Below are positions 1 through 9,667 of a stretch of 64,000 nt of DNA, one piece after another. The translations under genes and the position numbers were made by a program. Every line of letters starts with the position of its first letter. Within the stretch, counting starts at the first letter, position 1. Source of the DNA: Macrolepiota albuminosa (taxonomy: Eukaryota > Basidiomycota > Agaricomycetes > Agaricales > Agaricaceae). The notes beneath the pieces are model-generated. The model searched no databases. It was not told where the DNA came from and saw nothing but the letters and a program-made list of their open reading frames with translations. The stretch lies in assembly GCA_027475525.1 (NCBI GenBank), contig JAMWFC010000090.1:744001-808000 (forward strand), written 5' to 3'.

Positions 1-991
1 ATTACATTCTTCCCTAGAACGTGGCGTCTGACCCACCCTTACAAGACTGACCTTTCCCTCCAACATTGCCGCCGAAAAGAAATCTTCTACGCGATCTTCT
101 GTCATTTATGAAAAGGCATATGGGTAACACATTCCGGGAAATTGGAGGACTTCCTCGTACCTGTTCAATAAGTTAAAGTTTGAACTTTGAGAACGGGTTT
201 CAATCAGTGACGATGGAGGCATTGAGTACGGACGGTACCAATGCCCACTTAAAGCCTAAGCTCGTCTATCTACCGTGGCATTGGATAGAAATGATCTTAG
301 TCTCCAGAACTCACATCATCATAAATACTTGGTGCATGTCATCTCACTCGTCATCGATTCACTACCCTTCTTCGATATCATCCATTGAGAAATTTGGGGA
401 CTGATTTAGGAGCAGTGAGTGAAGACGGTGCTTCGAACACAGAAGTTCAGCGTGCCGGCATTTTCCACGGTTAATACTCTGGTTCAGGGTCGACTTAGCA
501 GATACCTCTCTTTGGAAATATGATACCGGGAAGGAGGAGAGTTCGTTTGATTTGTGTGTGTTTGACGGACTGACATGTTGGACTGATGTGAGGTCCCATC
601 TAACCTCGAAGGGAAAGGTATATCGAGTCGGATCTTGGCTCCTAATTCCAAAATGATCTTTGCACAGACAATGCGCAACTCATAGGCTTCCGGGACTAGG
701 GACCGCGCCGTTGGACTGAAGAGAAGACAGCTGACAAGTGGCGTAAGGAGGAAGCTATGTAACGGCCTTCGGGTAACGTTACCCCACTTGTGAAAACGTG
801 GATGCTTGTAAGGGGGACTGAACGCCGACGGATGATGAACGTCTGGTTCCCTCGCTTGGAATCGATTTGGACCAGATGAATCGGATTATGCAAACAATGC
901 CTTTGCAGTCAATCATAAAGGAAGGTACCTCTTATGCTCATCTATAACCTCCCGACTCCTGCCTAACAGCCTCAAGATTAGCTACCGAACG
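1..991. other. Upstream region of the WOPR gene, no gene seen
   Basis: Short open frames here on both strands show no recognisable domain, and none links by good splice sites into a longer protein. The stretch is unique-looking and not AT-skewed, unlike the transposon block further right. It probably contains the promoter and 5' leader of the gene starting at 992. No TATA box or other site can be named with confidence. Confidence 0.5.
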
Positions 992-2742
992 ATGGCCAAC
1001 AACCCCGACGCTCCTGCCTCCACTGGCTACTACGTTGAAACAACCCTTGATGCGATGCGAGTCGTCAACGCCGCTTGTCAAGGAGTGCTTCCCCGCATAA
1101 CTCGTCGACCAACTGAATCAGAGCGCACGAAGATGATCAAATCCGGAGTAATCTTCGTCTTTGTCCCCAGAGAGAGTGGAATCAAGCGCTGGACGGGTGA
1201 GCTAATTTAGTCTGCTGCAGACCACCGACTAATGCGGGGCCACCAGATGGTATGCCATGGTCGCCATCTCGAATTGTTGGAAACTTCTTGGTGAGGACAG
1301 ACATCCTTCAGCCGACTTCAATGGCCTACTTTTTTTCTTCAGGTGTATCGCGAGATTGTCGAACGCGTGCATAGTCGTGGAAGTAACAAAAAGTCATGTG
1401 CTTTCGAGTGCTCGCGCGGTTCATCAGGACGGCGAGATTCGCATGATCACAGCGTCGTAGCTTTCGGGAGCTCCGGCCGTTTAGCGCAGAGCAATGGCTC
1501 GACCGACCCTGGGTCATTCAAGATCAACGGGCTGGTTAAAAAGGTTGGTTAGACATTCTTGCATCTAAACAGCTTGTATTTTGACTGACCGTCAACACAG
1601 ACTATTACTGTCGTAATGGAAGAATCTGACATCCACCTGATTGCATACTATAAAGTTGAAGATATTCGGTCAGGAAAGCTCAAGGTAAGCTGACCGGAAA
1701 AAGACAGGACCTCACTAATGGTTTTACAGCGGGTCACAAGTTGGCCAGAAATCGTGGCGTTGCCAATGCCCTCACCTCATATGTTTCGCCGGACAAACTT
1801 CAGAGTTCCACCCAAGATAGAAATTGGATCAGACGGAGAGTCTCAGCTGGTGTACGTCAACTTGACTTGTCTTAATCTACATCATAGACTTAAATGAGCT
1901 TTAGGCGCGAAGGCGAAGACCTTGAATCTCCAACATTAGAGTGCAAGGTAGAGGAACGTACTTATACCTCGTCTCAGTGGACATCCGATTCTGATGAGCC
2001 TGAGCTTTCCCCAAGACTGGCAGGCTCGTTTAGCCCAGGGAACCCGTTATATCCTCAACATCATGGTATCCAGTCCCATGCATCGTATTCTCGCGATAGT
2101 ACCAATGAAAGATGGCCGACTGCACTTGAAAACCTCCGCATCGTTCCTGTTGATCGTCAATTCGCAGATTCGTGGTCTCCATCTCCTTCGCCAACAACTC
2201 ATTCACCCCGCAATTTATCACGTCGCAGGGATTTGGGCAATAGCCTGCCACACCGCCTTAACTCATGGTCTGCAGGTGGAAATCTACAACCAGCATGTTG
2301 GAAAGCAGATTCGCATAGTAGTTCGCCTCCAACCAGTATACATCAGCCGGACCGCGCACGCATTCGGTCTAACACCCTGCTAGAAAATTCCAACTCAACG
2401 TTACATCGTTGGGAAGCCGAGTCTGTCCCCAACCATCACTTCAGTCGAGAGAATCATCCGCAGCGACCATCATGGGGCCCTCGGGAGACGACAGGCCTGG
2501 AGAAGTATTCCCGCTCACAATCATCTTTCACCAATACCAGTCCATCTATACCTTTCAGTGCAAATGGCTATCATAGAATGACGAACGGTTTTGGCACCAA
2601 CTGGAACTCCAACTCCAACAACAGCCCTGTGGACACGACGCTTCAATCTATCGAGAGGCAGCCAGTATCCTCGTATGAAAGTTCCTATCTGTCTTCAAGT
2701 CCAGAAGGGCTTTCGGCTGTTGAAGACTATGGTGACCATTAG
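992..2742 (+). CDS. WOPR-domain (Gti1/Pac2 family) transcription regulator, six exons
   Basis: Exons 992-1196, 1247-1290, 1343-1543, 1601-1684, 1730-1851 and 1905-2742 join in one frame to 497 codons plus TGA-free coding up to the stop; the five introns are 50, 52, 57, 45 and 53 bases with GT-AG ends. The N-terminal half matches the fungal WOPR DNA-binding domain: YVETTLDAMRVVNAA and LPRITRRPTESER in exon 1, GIKRWTDGMPWSPSR across the exon 1-2 join, and the second WOPR lobe (GLVKK then TITVV, and LIAYYKVEDIRSGKL) in exons 3-4. Residues from about 220 on are Ser/Pro/Asn-rich and low complexity, usual for this family. Known relatives (Wor1, Ryp1, Sge1, Pac2) are nuclear regulators of morphology and development; the targets here are unknown. 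No frame damage is seen. The family call is firm; the exact ortholog is not. Confidence 0.93.
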
Positions 2743-4265
2743 CTATTTACGTCAAACATTCCCGCCTCCTTACGTCGACGACCTGAGATGACTTCTATAT
2801 GTTCAGTATCTTGTAAAGGCAAACGTTCAGCAACCACATAGAAATTCCAGAGATATGCATGATTTGAAGAATGATTCCACAGACAGTCGAAATGATGGAC
2901 TGTGACTGTCCATATTGTCCGTGTATCTCGGTGACCCCGCATTTCCGCCGGGAGGTTGGTTGTATGAGCGTCTAATTTTAAGACGCGGTGACCGAGGATG
3001 CATACTGATCCCGCTGGACCACAAATGCCTCCGAGGGCTTCGATGAGAAATGGAAGACATTGCAGGTCGCTTCTGAATGACATAACACCGAGACAAGTGT
3101 TCCAAAGACTCACTGATTTACTATTATATTTCTTTAGTATAGGCCTCGAACAAAAGGGCAACCTGTCTCATACTGCTCGTATGCCCGAGGTACCGAATAT
3201 CCCTATAGAGATAGATAAAACGACAAGAAGACTTTAGTGGCCTAAAAGAGTTCTTACTCCGGATCAGTGGCGCGAATGAGATGCCTTGATTAAGAAATCT
3301 GAACAGCTTGCCCGTGTCTAACGAGAAAAAAAAGCGGACCAGCCAAAGTTATCGTCTCCTCCTCGACGCGATAGTTATCCATTTCGAGTTTATACAAGTC
3401 AGTGGATGCGTGTATGCGTGCGTGACATAGACATACACCAGAATGCTCCGGAGCGCTTTCCAAGCCCTTCCACATGATACCTCACAAGAGCTTTGACATG
3501 CAGACCACGATCAATTTCCACTTGTGCCTTGTCCTCCTATAGGAGAGCGTGAACGCGGGGGCCGTCGAATGGCACCACCTGCATTCAGCTCGGGTCTATG
3601 ACCGTACTCCGTTTACTTGAGTCCAACGTTCCTGTCAAAGTAATTGGATGGGGTTCAATATCGGGGAATGAAGGTGCTACAACAAGTGAGAATTGAGTCT
3701 CTCGTGTGGACGTAACTCTAGGGTCTGTTCTTGCGATATGAAGCGATCTCGAGGCGCAGAAGAATTGAGAAGCCGAACTAATAGTATAACGATATGGTAA
3801 AGGGTTAGCAATATCTAGACTGAGCTGCTTGCAAGCATCTATCAACCACAGTTGTTAGCAATTTTTAATGAAAATTCCGTAAGATAACGACCGCCCCGAT
3901 GTCCCGAAATGACCTTGTTAATCCAGACATTCGCGTTCAAACTTGAAACTATTTCCCGTAGTGAAGAAAGACTTCGTATGTAGAGTGTTACTTAGCGCGA
4001 GATATCAAAACACTCCGTGTCCCAAAATTGAGCCAAGGGAAGGTTCTTCTGATCCTTTATCTGAAGAGATAGAAGTTACAGCGTATTCCTGGTGAAGCTT
4101 TCAGAGCATATGTCAGAATGCATTTGACGTTCTTCGACTCAGGCTTCATTTCGAAATTATACATACAGTTGAACCTGTCAGATATTTAGAAAAAAAAGAA
4201 AGGAAAAAAAGAGTTAATGTCACATGACGCATTGAACGCGTGAGCTCGAGGTGACGCAAACAGGT
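2743..4265. other. Intergenic stretch, no gene seen
   Basis: This is the 3' side of the WOPR gene followed by spacer. The short frames on either strand show no known domain, codon bias or splice pattern. Pyrimidine and A-rich tracts occur near 4190-4212. Nothing here can be called a feature. Confidence 0.5.
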
Positions 4266-4431
4266 ATCTGATTTAGGGCTCGGTGAATAATTCCCTGAGA
4301 GATAGTTACACCTGTAACTAAATGTAACTATTTCTCTAGCCTTCAAGACCATTATTCACACGAGTTAATAACATTAGTCACCTTTTTGTTAATAACATGT
4401 AAGAAATGAGTTATTTACAGATGTGAATAAT

Positions 4432-4585
4432 GTTTTCCGTGTAAATAATGTAAAGAATTGCCTAGGGCACCGTTAGAAGTCCCGTACATCTACAACATCG
4501 TCCTTTGAGTTTTCCGTGTAAATAATGTAAAGAATTGCCTAGGGCACCGTTAGAAGTCCCGTACATCTACAACATCGTCCTTTGA
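4432..4585. repeat. Exact 77-base tandem duplication (likely assembly artefact)
   Basis: Copies 4432-4508 and 4509-4585 are identical. The 77-base period is shared by eleven other unrelated places in the window, which points to an unmerged k-mer overlap and not to a minisatellite. Confidence 0.9.
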
Positions 4586-5048
4586 CACTTGAGCCTTCTC
4601 CTTGGCCTGGGGAGAGTTTGCCTTGTTTGTCAATGGCTTCTCGGAGATCATATTGATACAAGCATCCATCTCAAAGGCTATGTGTTGCACCTCCACATTC
4701 AAATGCTTTGCTCATCATTGGGAGGTCATCATCGTCCTCTGACTTACTGTCACCCTCCTCAGATAGATTTTTAACTCCATCGTCCTTGTCTCTTGCTTTT
4801 CCCACTTATTGTCCATGGAAGAGAGTTGATATCAAATTTTCTTGAGTGACATGCATCGCACGGGGCAACACACTTGACGACGTGCTAGACCCAGTACTAG
4901 ACCCTGATTAATTGTGGTTCTTGATCCATTTAATGTGCCTGAGAGGCTCTCATACACCCGCCTGAGAGGCTTTCATACACCCAAAAACATCAGAGAAATA
5001 TTCACAATATTTACATGGGGTATAGGACCTAGATGGGGAGGGGATGTT

Positions 5049-5202
5049 AATAACAGTTATTAACATGTTATTAACACTGTATATATACACGTGTAAATAA
5101 AGGACCACTTATTCACCGAGCCCTAAATAACAGTTATTAACATGTTATTAACACTGTATATATACACGTGTAAATAAAGGACCACTTATTCACCGAGCCC
5201 TA
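5049..5202. repeat. Exact 77-base tandem duplication (likely assembly artefact)
   Basis: Copies 5049-5125 and 5126-5202 are identical and include the right inverted repeat of the hAT element, which therefore appears twice. Same 77-base period as the other artefact duplications. Confidence 0.88.
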
Positions 5203-5995
5203 ATCTGATTAGAGATTTCTCTAACATGTCTGTTTTTCCAATGCACTCGGCCGCACAGAACAGTATGTAACTTTTCGGTTTCCCTAGTATTTGCCACGAT
5301 CATACTTGATTTTTGTCAGAGCAACTTTCCCTTCTCCAAGCACTCGTGGTGGAAAACCCAAAGGATGTGAATTCCCTTGATCAAGTATATGCTTATGCAC
5401 TACCTTAATTTTTGTATCTGATGATTTGACCTGCAGGATGAAAGAACGCCGCTGCACTGGGCCACATCCCCTGGGGTGATTGATATTGTCCGGTTCCTCA
5501 TTGATCGAAAAGCCGATGTGGACAAACCCGATATTAGCGGCTGGACACCTCTTCACATTGCAGGTTTGGTGGCATAGCTTGTACGTGTGTATAATCAAAC
5601 TTATTTGTTGCTCAATTCAGTAAGTGCTGGCCATGATGATGTCGTCAAAGAACTGGTAGGTGCTGGTGCCGACGTAAACAGGTCTGTCACGTCACCTTTA
5701 AAAGTGTCTAATATGCTCTGAGGGTGGAGGAACAGGAAGAATGACAAAGGAATTACGCCCTTGTAAGTTCTGGTTCTTTCTTCTTCAAGGGTCCATATCG
5801 AACAACGAGGCTTCCGAATCCTCCAGGCACTATGCCGCATCCAAGTCTCGCATAGATGTATGCCGTGATACTGTCAAACTCCTCATTCGTAGGCTGACTG
5901 TTATACTCCAGATTGGCCAGCTCCTAATTGCTAGGGGCGCAGACGTGAGTCTCCTTACGGGCTTACAACCGAGGGGTCCTAAACCTCTTTGTTAG

Positions 5996-6445
5996 ATCAA
6001 CGCAAAGGACAAAGCCAATAAAAGAACAGGTGAACACCTCCCCAAACATGATATAGGATCCATTTTAGGAAGCCCTCTAATAATCAAACATGAAAATGGC
6101 CGAGTATCGCAAGGCCTATCTCGCCTTCATAGAATTCTAATTGTTGAAGCAGCACAAATGATTTGGTCTCTGAGATGTGAGAGAGTCATCCGAAATAATG
6201 ATGTCCCACACTCGGCAATTGAGATTTCGAACAGATGGAATGCGGCTTTATCAAAGAGAGCGGACCTTGACATTAATCTAACAAACAAAAAGTTTGGGAA
6301 GAAATCTCTGCCTATGAAATTAATCATAGAAACATGGGAAGAGACAGGAGTAATAGAAACGGACAAATTTAGTGTCCTGAATGAAGCTGCACAATGCGGG
6401 GTTTTAGTGGGTAGTAGGCCCGATACGGAAGAAGGAATAGGCTAA
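5996..6445 (+). CDS. Chimeric last exon: Nas6 repeats reading in frame into LINE C-terminus
   Basis: Nas6 exon 8 starts at 5996 and stays open through the insertion point at 6018/6019 into the LINE frame, stopping at 6443-6445. The fusion frame would encode about 127 Nas6 residues (four ankyrin repeats) followed by 149 codons, almost all from the LINE. The LINE part shows RLHRILIVEAAQMIWSLRCE and a following basic segment typical of the C-terminus of Tad-like fungal LINEs. No stop lies between 5996 and 6443. Whether a transcript uses this exon, with polyadenylation in the LINE, is not known; the frame match has a one-in-three chance of being accidental. Confidence 0.6.
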   Translation: MNAKDKANKRTGEHLPKHDIGSILGSPLIIKHENGRVSQGLSRLHRILIVEAAQMIWSLRCERVIRNNDVPHSAIEISNRWNAALSKRADLDINLTNKKFGKKSLPMKLIIETWEETGVIETDKFSVLNEAAQCGVLVGSRPDTEEGIG

Positions 6446-6663
6446 AGTCTTTCCGAGGGCCCATAGCCCCACACGAGTGCGTAAAGGCATTTCCTCGCGG
6501 AGATTATGAACTGACATGATAGCTGCCTGAGTAATCTGAACCCGGTTTTAATTCCAGGTGTGCAGCACAGCGGGTGGAAGTTGGACGCCCAGGGCGTTTA
6601 CCTTTCCACTACTAAACGCTTCTCCAAAAAAAAAAAAAAAAAAAAAAAAAAGGACAAAGCCAA
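6004..6663 (+). mobile_element. 5'-truncated Tad-like LINE insertion with poly(A) and 15-base target duplication
   Basis: The element is about 6019-6648. The 15-base duplication AAAGGACAAAGCCAA lies at 6004-6018 and 6649-6663, and a run of 26 A at 6626-6651 ends the insert: the marks of target-primed reverse transcription. Only the last part of the LINE protein is present (residues around RILIVEAAQMIWSLRCERVI, stop at 6445) plus about 180 bases of 3' untranslated sequence. CpG is still present and the duplication is perfect, so the insertion is recent. Confidence 0.93.
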
Positions 6664-7220
6664 CCAAGTTCCTCTGTCTGTAATCACCTTCTCTTTGTTT
6701 CTCCGCTTCTAATATATATCGAATCAAGCCATCGCGCCGCGACTACCGGCTCAGTTGGATTCATTCGACTTTTATTGGATTCCTCTAATTCGGGGGTCAC
6801 CAAGACTCGTTTGAATGCTTCTGATCGCATTGGTGTGTATGTCTCCTGTCTCTTGCTTTATGAAAACCATACTTTCATATCAGGAAATACCCCACTTCAT
6901 CTGGCAATAGATTCGGCTCACGCCGAGGCTGCAGTGGTTCTCATTAATGCTGGCGTTGACCGTACCCGCGTGGGTGTCTCCAAATGAGTATCGGTTTTTT
7001 CCTCCATTGACGTTACCTTCACACCTAGCTCAACCAAGATGGAGATGCACCAGAAGACGTCCCAGGAGTTGGTGGCTCAGAACAGAGGCAAGCAAAGCAG
7101 CATGTGATTGATAACTGTGGTGAGGAGGAGGAGGAGGAATCAGTTTTATTTGTTTTAAGGACTTATTTTTATGCGCGTGACTATACAGAGGGTCATATGC
7201 TTGAGCTAACTGTGTTTTAG

Positions 7221-7847
7221 GTTCTACAGTATGGTAAGGGGTGGTAATTATGGACACACCCAGTAAGTATTCTAGCTGAATGCTTTTTCAAGCATGCTGG
7301 TTATGCCTTGTAGCCATTTTACTACAATTTGATCTTGCTGGTGTTCATACTACTTCCTACTATAAATTCCTAACCCATCTGCTGCTAATGTGCCTTCCCA
7401 ATTTTCTAAACCCAGCTACACTCCACAATGCTTGCACTGAAGAGCTGAGGCTCTACAACTCTAACCTTTCCTAGTCTCAGACAATTATTTTTGGAAGCAC
7501 TGTTCTCCTTACTCTTCTTTCAGCAATGATTCGGATCAGCAGACCTGTGGGACAGGGTCCATGGACCTCCAGCTGATTTCAATCAAATGGGCCACATGGT
7601 ACTTTGGTGGCCTGGGCTATAATGCTATTTGACATCCTATTTTTCTTACCTACCTGTGACATGAGCCACTGTGGCCCCTAAGTAAATAGATAATTATTTG
7701 AGTACTACATTACAACTAGTTTAACAATAACCATTGAACAGCTAGTAGGTTGTTCACTAATAATAAGTATATTTTAGATCCAGAGCAACAGCTCAAGATT
7801 GTTCAGACAATAAGGGTTTTAGACCTAGAGCAAAGGCTTTAAGTTAC
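7221..7847. other. AT-rich stretch, probable transposon debris
   Basis: No gene is supported. Base composition changes from the balanced host gene to AT-rich, CpG-poor sequence like the transposon remnants to the right. It may be the continuation of the copia remnant at 7848-8213 but no motif proves it. Confidence 0.4.
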
Positions 7848-8213
7848 TCAGTTACACTGTAGTTTGAGTGTGTATAGGCAGCAGCCTAGAATCAGAGGCC
7901 CAGCAGCAAGTAGAGTTCTAAAGTCTTCATTGAGGATAGTGATGCCTGATTGGCTGAAAATAATTAGTATGCACATTCTGGCAGTCAAAGCAGAAATAGA
8001 TATGAGCTGGATGACAGATGTAGATATGTAGAGGGCATTTTTGAGGTGTATTTTGGTCTGATTTTGGACTTGGAGATAGATTTGGCCTATGCCATTTACT
8101 TTAATTGATGTTCCTCCAACACTTTTAATGGCTTGTGGCAGTATTGCTTGTAATGAGACAAAGTCAGATGTACATGATGAGATGTGCACTGTAGCACCAG
8201 AGTCTCAGGATCT
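7848..8213 (-). pseudogene. Ty1/copia polyprotein fragment with protease motif
   Basis: On the minus strand the frame reads a copia-type aspartic protease region: DSGATVHISSC with the catalytic DSGAT, followed by SVGGTSIKVNGIGQI, the usual strand-rich sequence after the active site, and a decayed stretch resembling the start of the GAG-pre-integrase region. A TGA sits just before the DSGAT, where a tryptophan codon would fit. Only about 120 residues survive, with no LTR in sight, so this is a dead fragment. It joins LINE sequence at about 8214. Confidence 0.7.
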
Positions 8214-8422
8214 GCCCCCCATGAGATCTTCCATTCACATCTGTTCTTCCATATTGTCCTCAATGCCTCAGACACTACTATCTTGGAGAACCTAGCCACT
8301 TCTATCTTGAATTTTCTAGATTTCCTCCTTATTAGCATGCATCCCAGCTGGGCTTCCAGGAACAGTTTTGAGAGGTCTATACCCCTCTTTTCATGCAATT
8401 TTTGGACTAAGTCTCACACTAC
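8214..8422 (-). pseudogene. C-terminal part of a Tad-like LINE, separated by Gyp-A-1
   Basis: The minus-strand frame contains LVQKLHEKRGIDLSKLFLEA, then KFKIEVARFSKIVVSEALRT and IWKNRCE, matching the C-terminus of fungal LINEs; the last motif parallels IWSLRCE of the LINE inserted in Nas6. It continues the LINE at 20061-21389 across the Gyp-A-1 insertion, whose ACTAC duplication marks the break. CpG-poor and carrying stops. Confidence 0.7.
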
Positions 8423-8594
8423 TGTAACGGAGTCATCCGTGTTCTTAGCGTCAACGACACTATAATCATTTAGTAGAGTATTATGTAAGACAACATCTTG
8501 TATTCACTCTAGTTCTAGTCAAATCCGATACTGCGGTCTGATTTAGCACTGTGTGGGACACATAAGATAGTTCTAACCTGTAACTCCGGTTACA
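8423..8594 (+). repeat. Gyp-A-1 5' LTR
   Basis: 172 bases, TG...CA ends with the inverted hexamers TGTAAC and GTTACA. It mates with 19889-20060 and is related to the decayed LTRs at 21390-21564 and 56237-56412. Confidence 0.93.
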
Positions 8595-9513
8595 TTTTTT
8601 TAAATCTTCTGCTATCAGCTTTCGACTCTAGGCTTGTTACCGACTAGGCAACTATCATCAAAACCTCTTGATTCTCTGTTGGCATCACGCTGAAAACGTG
8701 CTTCCATGACTGGCTCTCTTGATCCGGATCCTCCGTTCCCAGCTGCAGATGCAGGTGACTTACCTGTGCTTCCAGCTGCGAAGACGCAATCTGCGTCAGC
8801 ATACCAACCTCCGCCAAAGCGGGACAAAAAGATTCCTTGCGATGTCAGCATGAGCTTTGGAATGCCTGGCGGGCTATCCGTATCACGGATGATGTCCATT
8901 GTACGACCTGGTGGTAAACCAGGAGAGAGATCTGCGGTCTCAGGAGTGTCGCTGCCAGCAAGCCAAATGCCTTCATTGATGTATCCGGTATTGCCCAAGA
9001 GCTTGTCAGCTCATTCTGAGGGTCAACCGGATATTACCCAGTACTCGGAAATGGTACAAGGCAGCGCGTTTGTGCATAGTACTCCCTTCCTGACTGCACC
9101 TACTGAATGGCTGTTGGAATATGTGGCCGATGCGGCTACTGAACCGGGACCATCGTCATTGACGACACAAGGACAGGCACAAGGGCCAGTAATAGTGGTC
9201 AGTAGGGAGGACGACAATGTCGTAAGGTTGGAAAAGGCGTCAACAGCGCCTGGAATTCCAGAGTTGCACAGATGGGTCGGCAAACAGCCGCAAGTGAGGC
9301 ATGACGGCCTCAGGAGAGTTATGGACTTAGAGTCCAAGCTGGAATCCTCAGATGATGAGGAAAGCAAGAGGTCGCATTTGACTTTGTCTATCCAGTTACA
9401 GCTAGTATTGGACCGATATCCGGCGGTCGCAAAGGAATCGACGCAAAAGCGTCTTCAGCTTTATGTAGTGAAGCACTTACAGTTGCTGGCTGCTAGGAGC
9501 CATGATGTACCCC

Positions 9514-9667
9514 GTGCAGATTCAACTGAATATATCGAGTTGTTTGTGCGCATCTGCAAACTCGAAGTAGTGGAATACCTTAAGCGCAAAGTGCAGATTC
9601 AACTGAATATATCGAGTTGTTTGTGCGCATCTGCAAACTCGAAGTAGTGGAATACCTTAAGCGCAAA
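9514..9667 (+). repeat. Exact 77-base tandem duplication in gag (likely artefact)
   Basis: The sequence from 9514 repeats from 9591 without change and shifts the Gag frame. Taking out 77 bases restores continuity with the downstream Gag frame. Confidence 0.9.

Larger units (their letters stand above)
4266..5210. mobile_element. Non-autonomous hAT-type transposon with 8-base target duplication
   Basis: The element body is 4274-5202. Its ends are perfect 17-base inverted repeats, TAGGGCTCGGTGAATAA at 4274-4290 and the reverse complement at 5186-5202. It is flanked by the 8-base direct repeat ATCTGATT at 4266-4273 and 5203-5210. An 8-base duplication with TAGGG-type ends is the hAT signature. 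No transposase frame is visible, so it would need a partner in trans. Two exact 77-base duplications inside it (4432-4585 and 5049-5202) look like assembly artefacts, so the true length is probably about 775 bases. It ends 23 bases before the Nas6 start codon. Confidence 0.88.
5226..7220 (+). pseudogene. NAS6: 26S proteasome assembly chaperone Nas6/PSMD10 (gankyrin), ankyrin repeats, broken by a LINE
   Basis: Eleven exons join in frame once the insertion is set aside: 5226-5262, 5320-5384, 5437-5563, 5621-5681, 5736-5762, 5827-5857, 5912-5944, 5996-6018 continued at 6664-6675, 6729-6832, 6884-6969 and 7029-7220. The product is a run of ankyrin repeats: DERTPLHWA, SGWTPLHIA, NDKGITPLHYAASKSRI, then HRAATTGSVGFIRLLL and GNTPLHLAIDSAHAEA, with the family's C-terminal signature GDAPEDVPGVGG near the end. 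Nas6/PSMD10 binds the Rpt3 ATPase and helps assemble the proteasome regulatory particle in the cytosol. The exon 8-9 donor is the less usual GTCTGT, also used after exon 4. The C-terminus runs about 30 codons past the usual end. The LINE in exon 8 separates residues 1-135 from the last repeats, so normal protein cannot be made from this allele. Confidence 0.9.
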
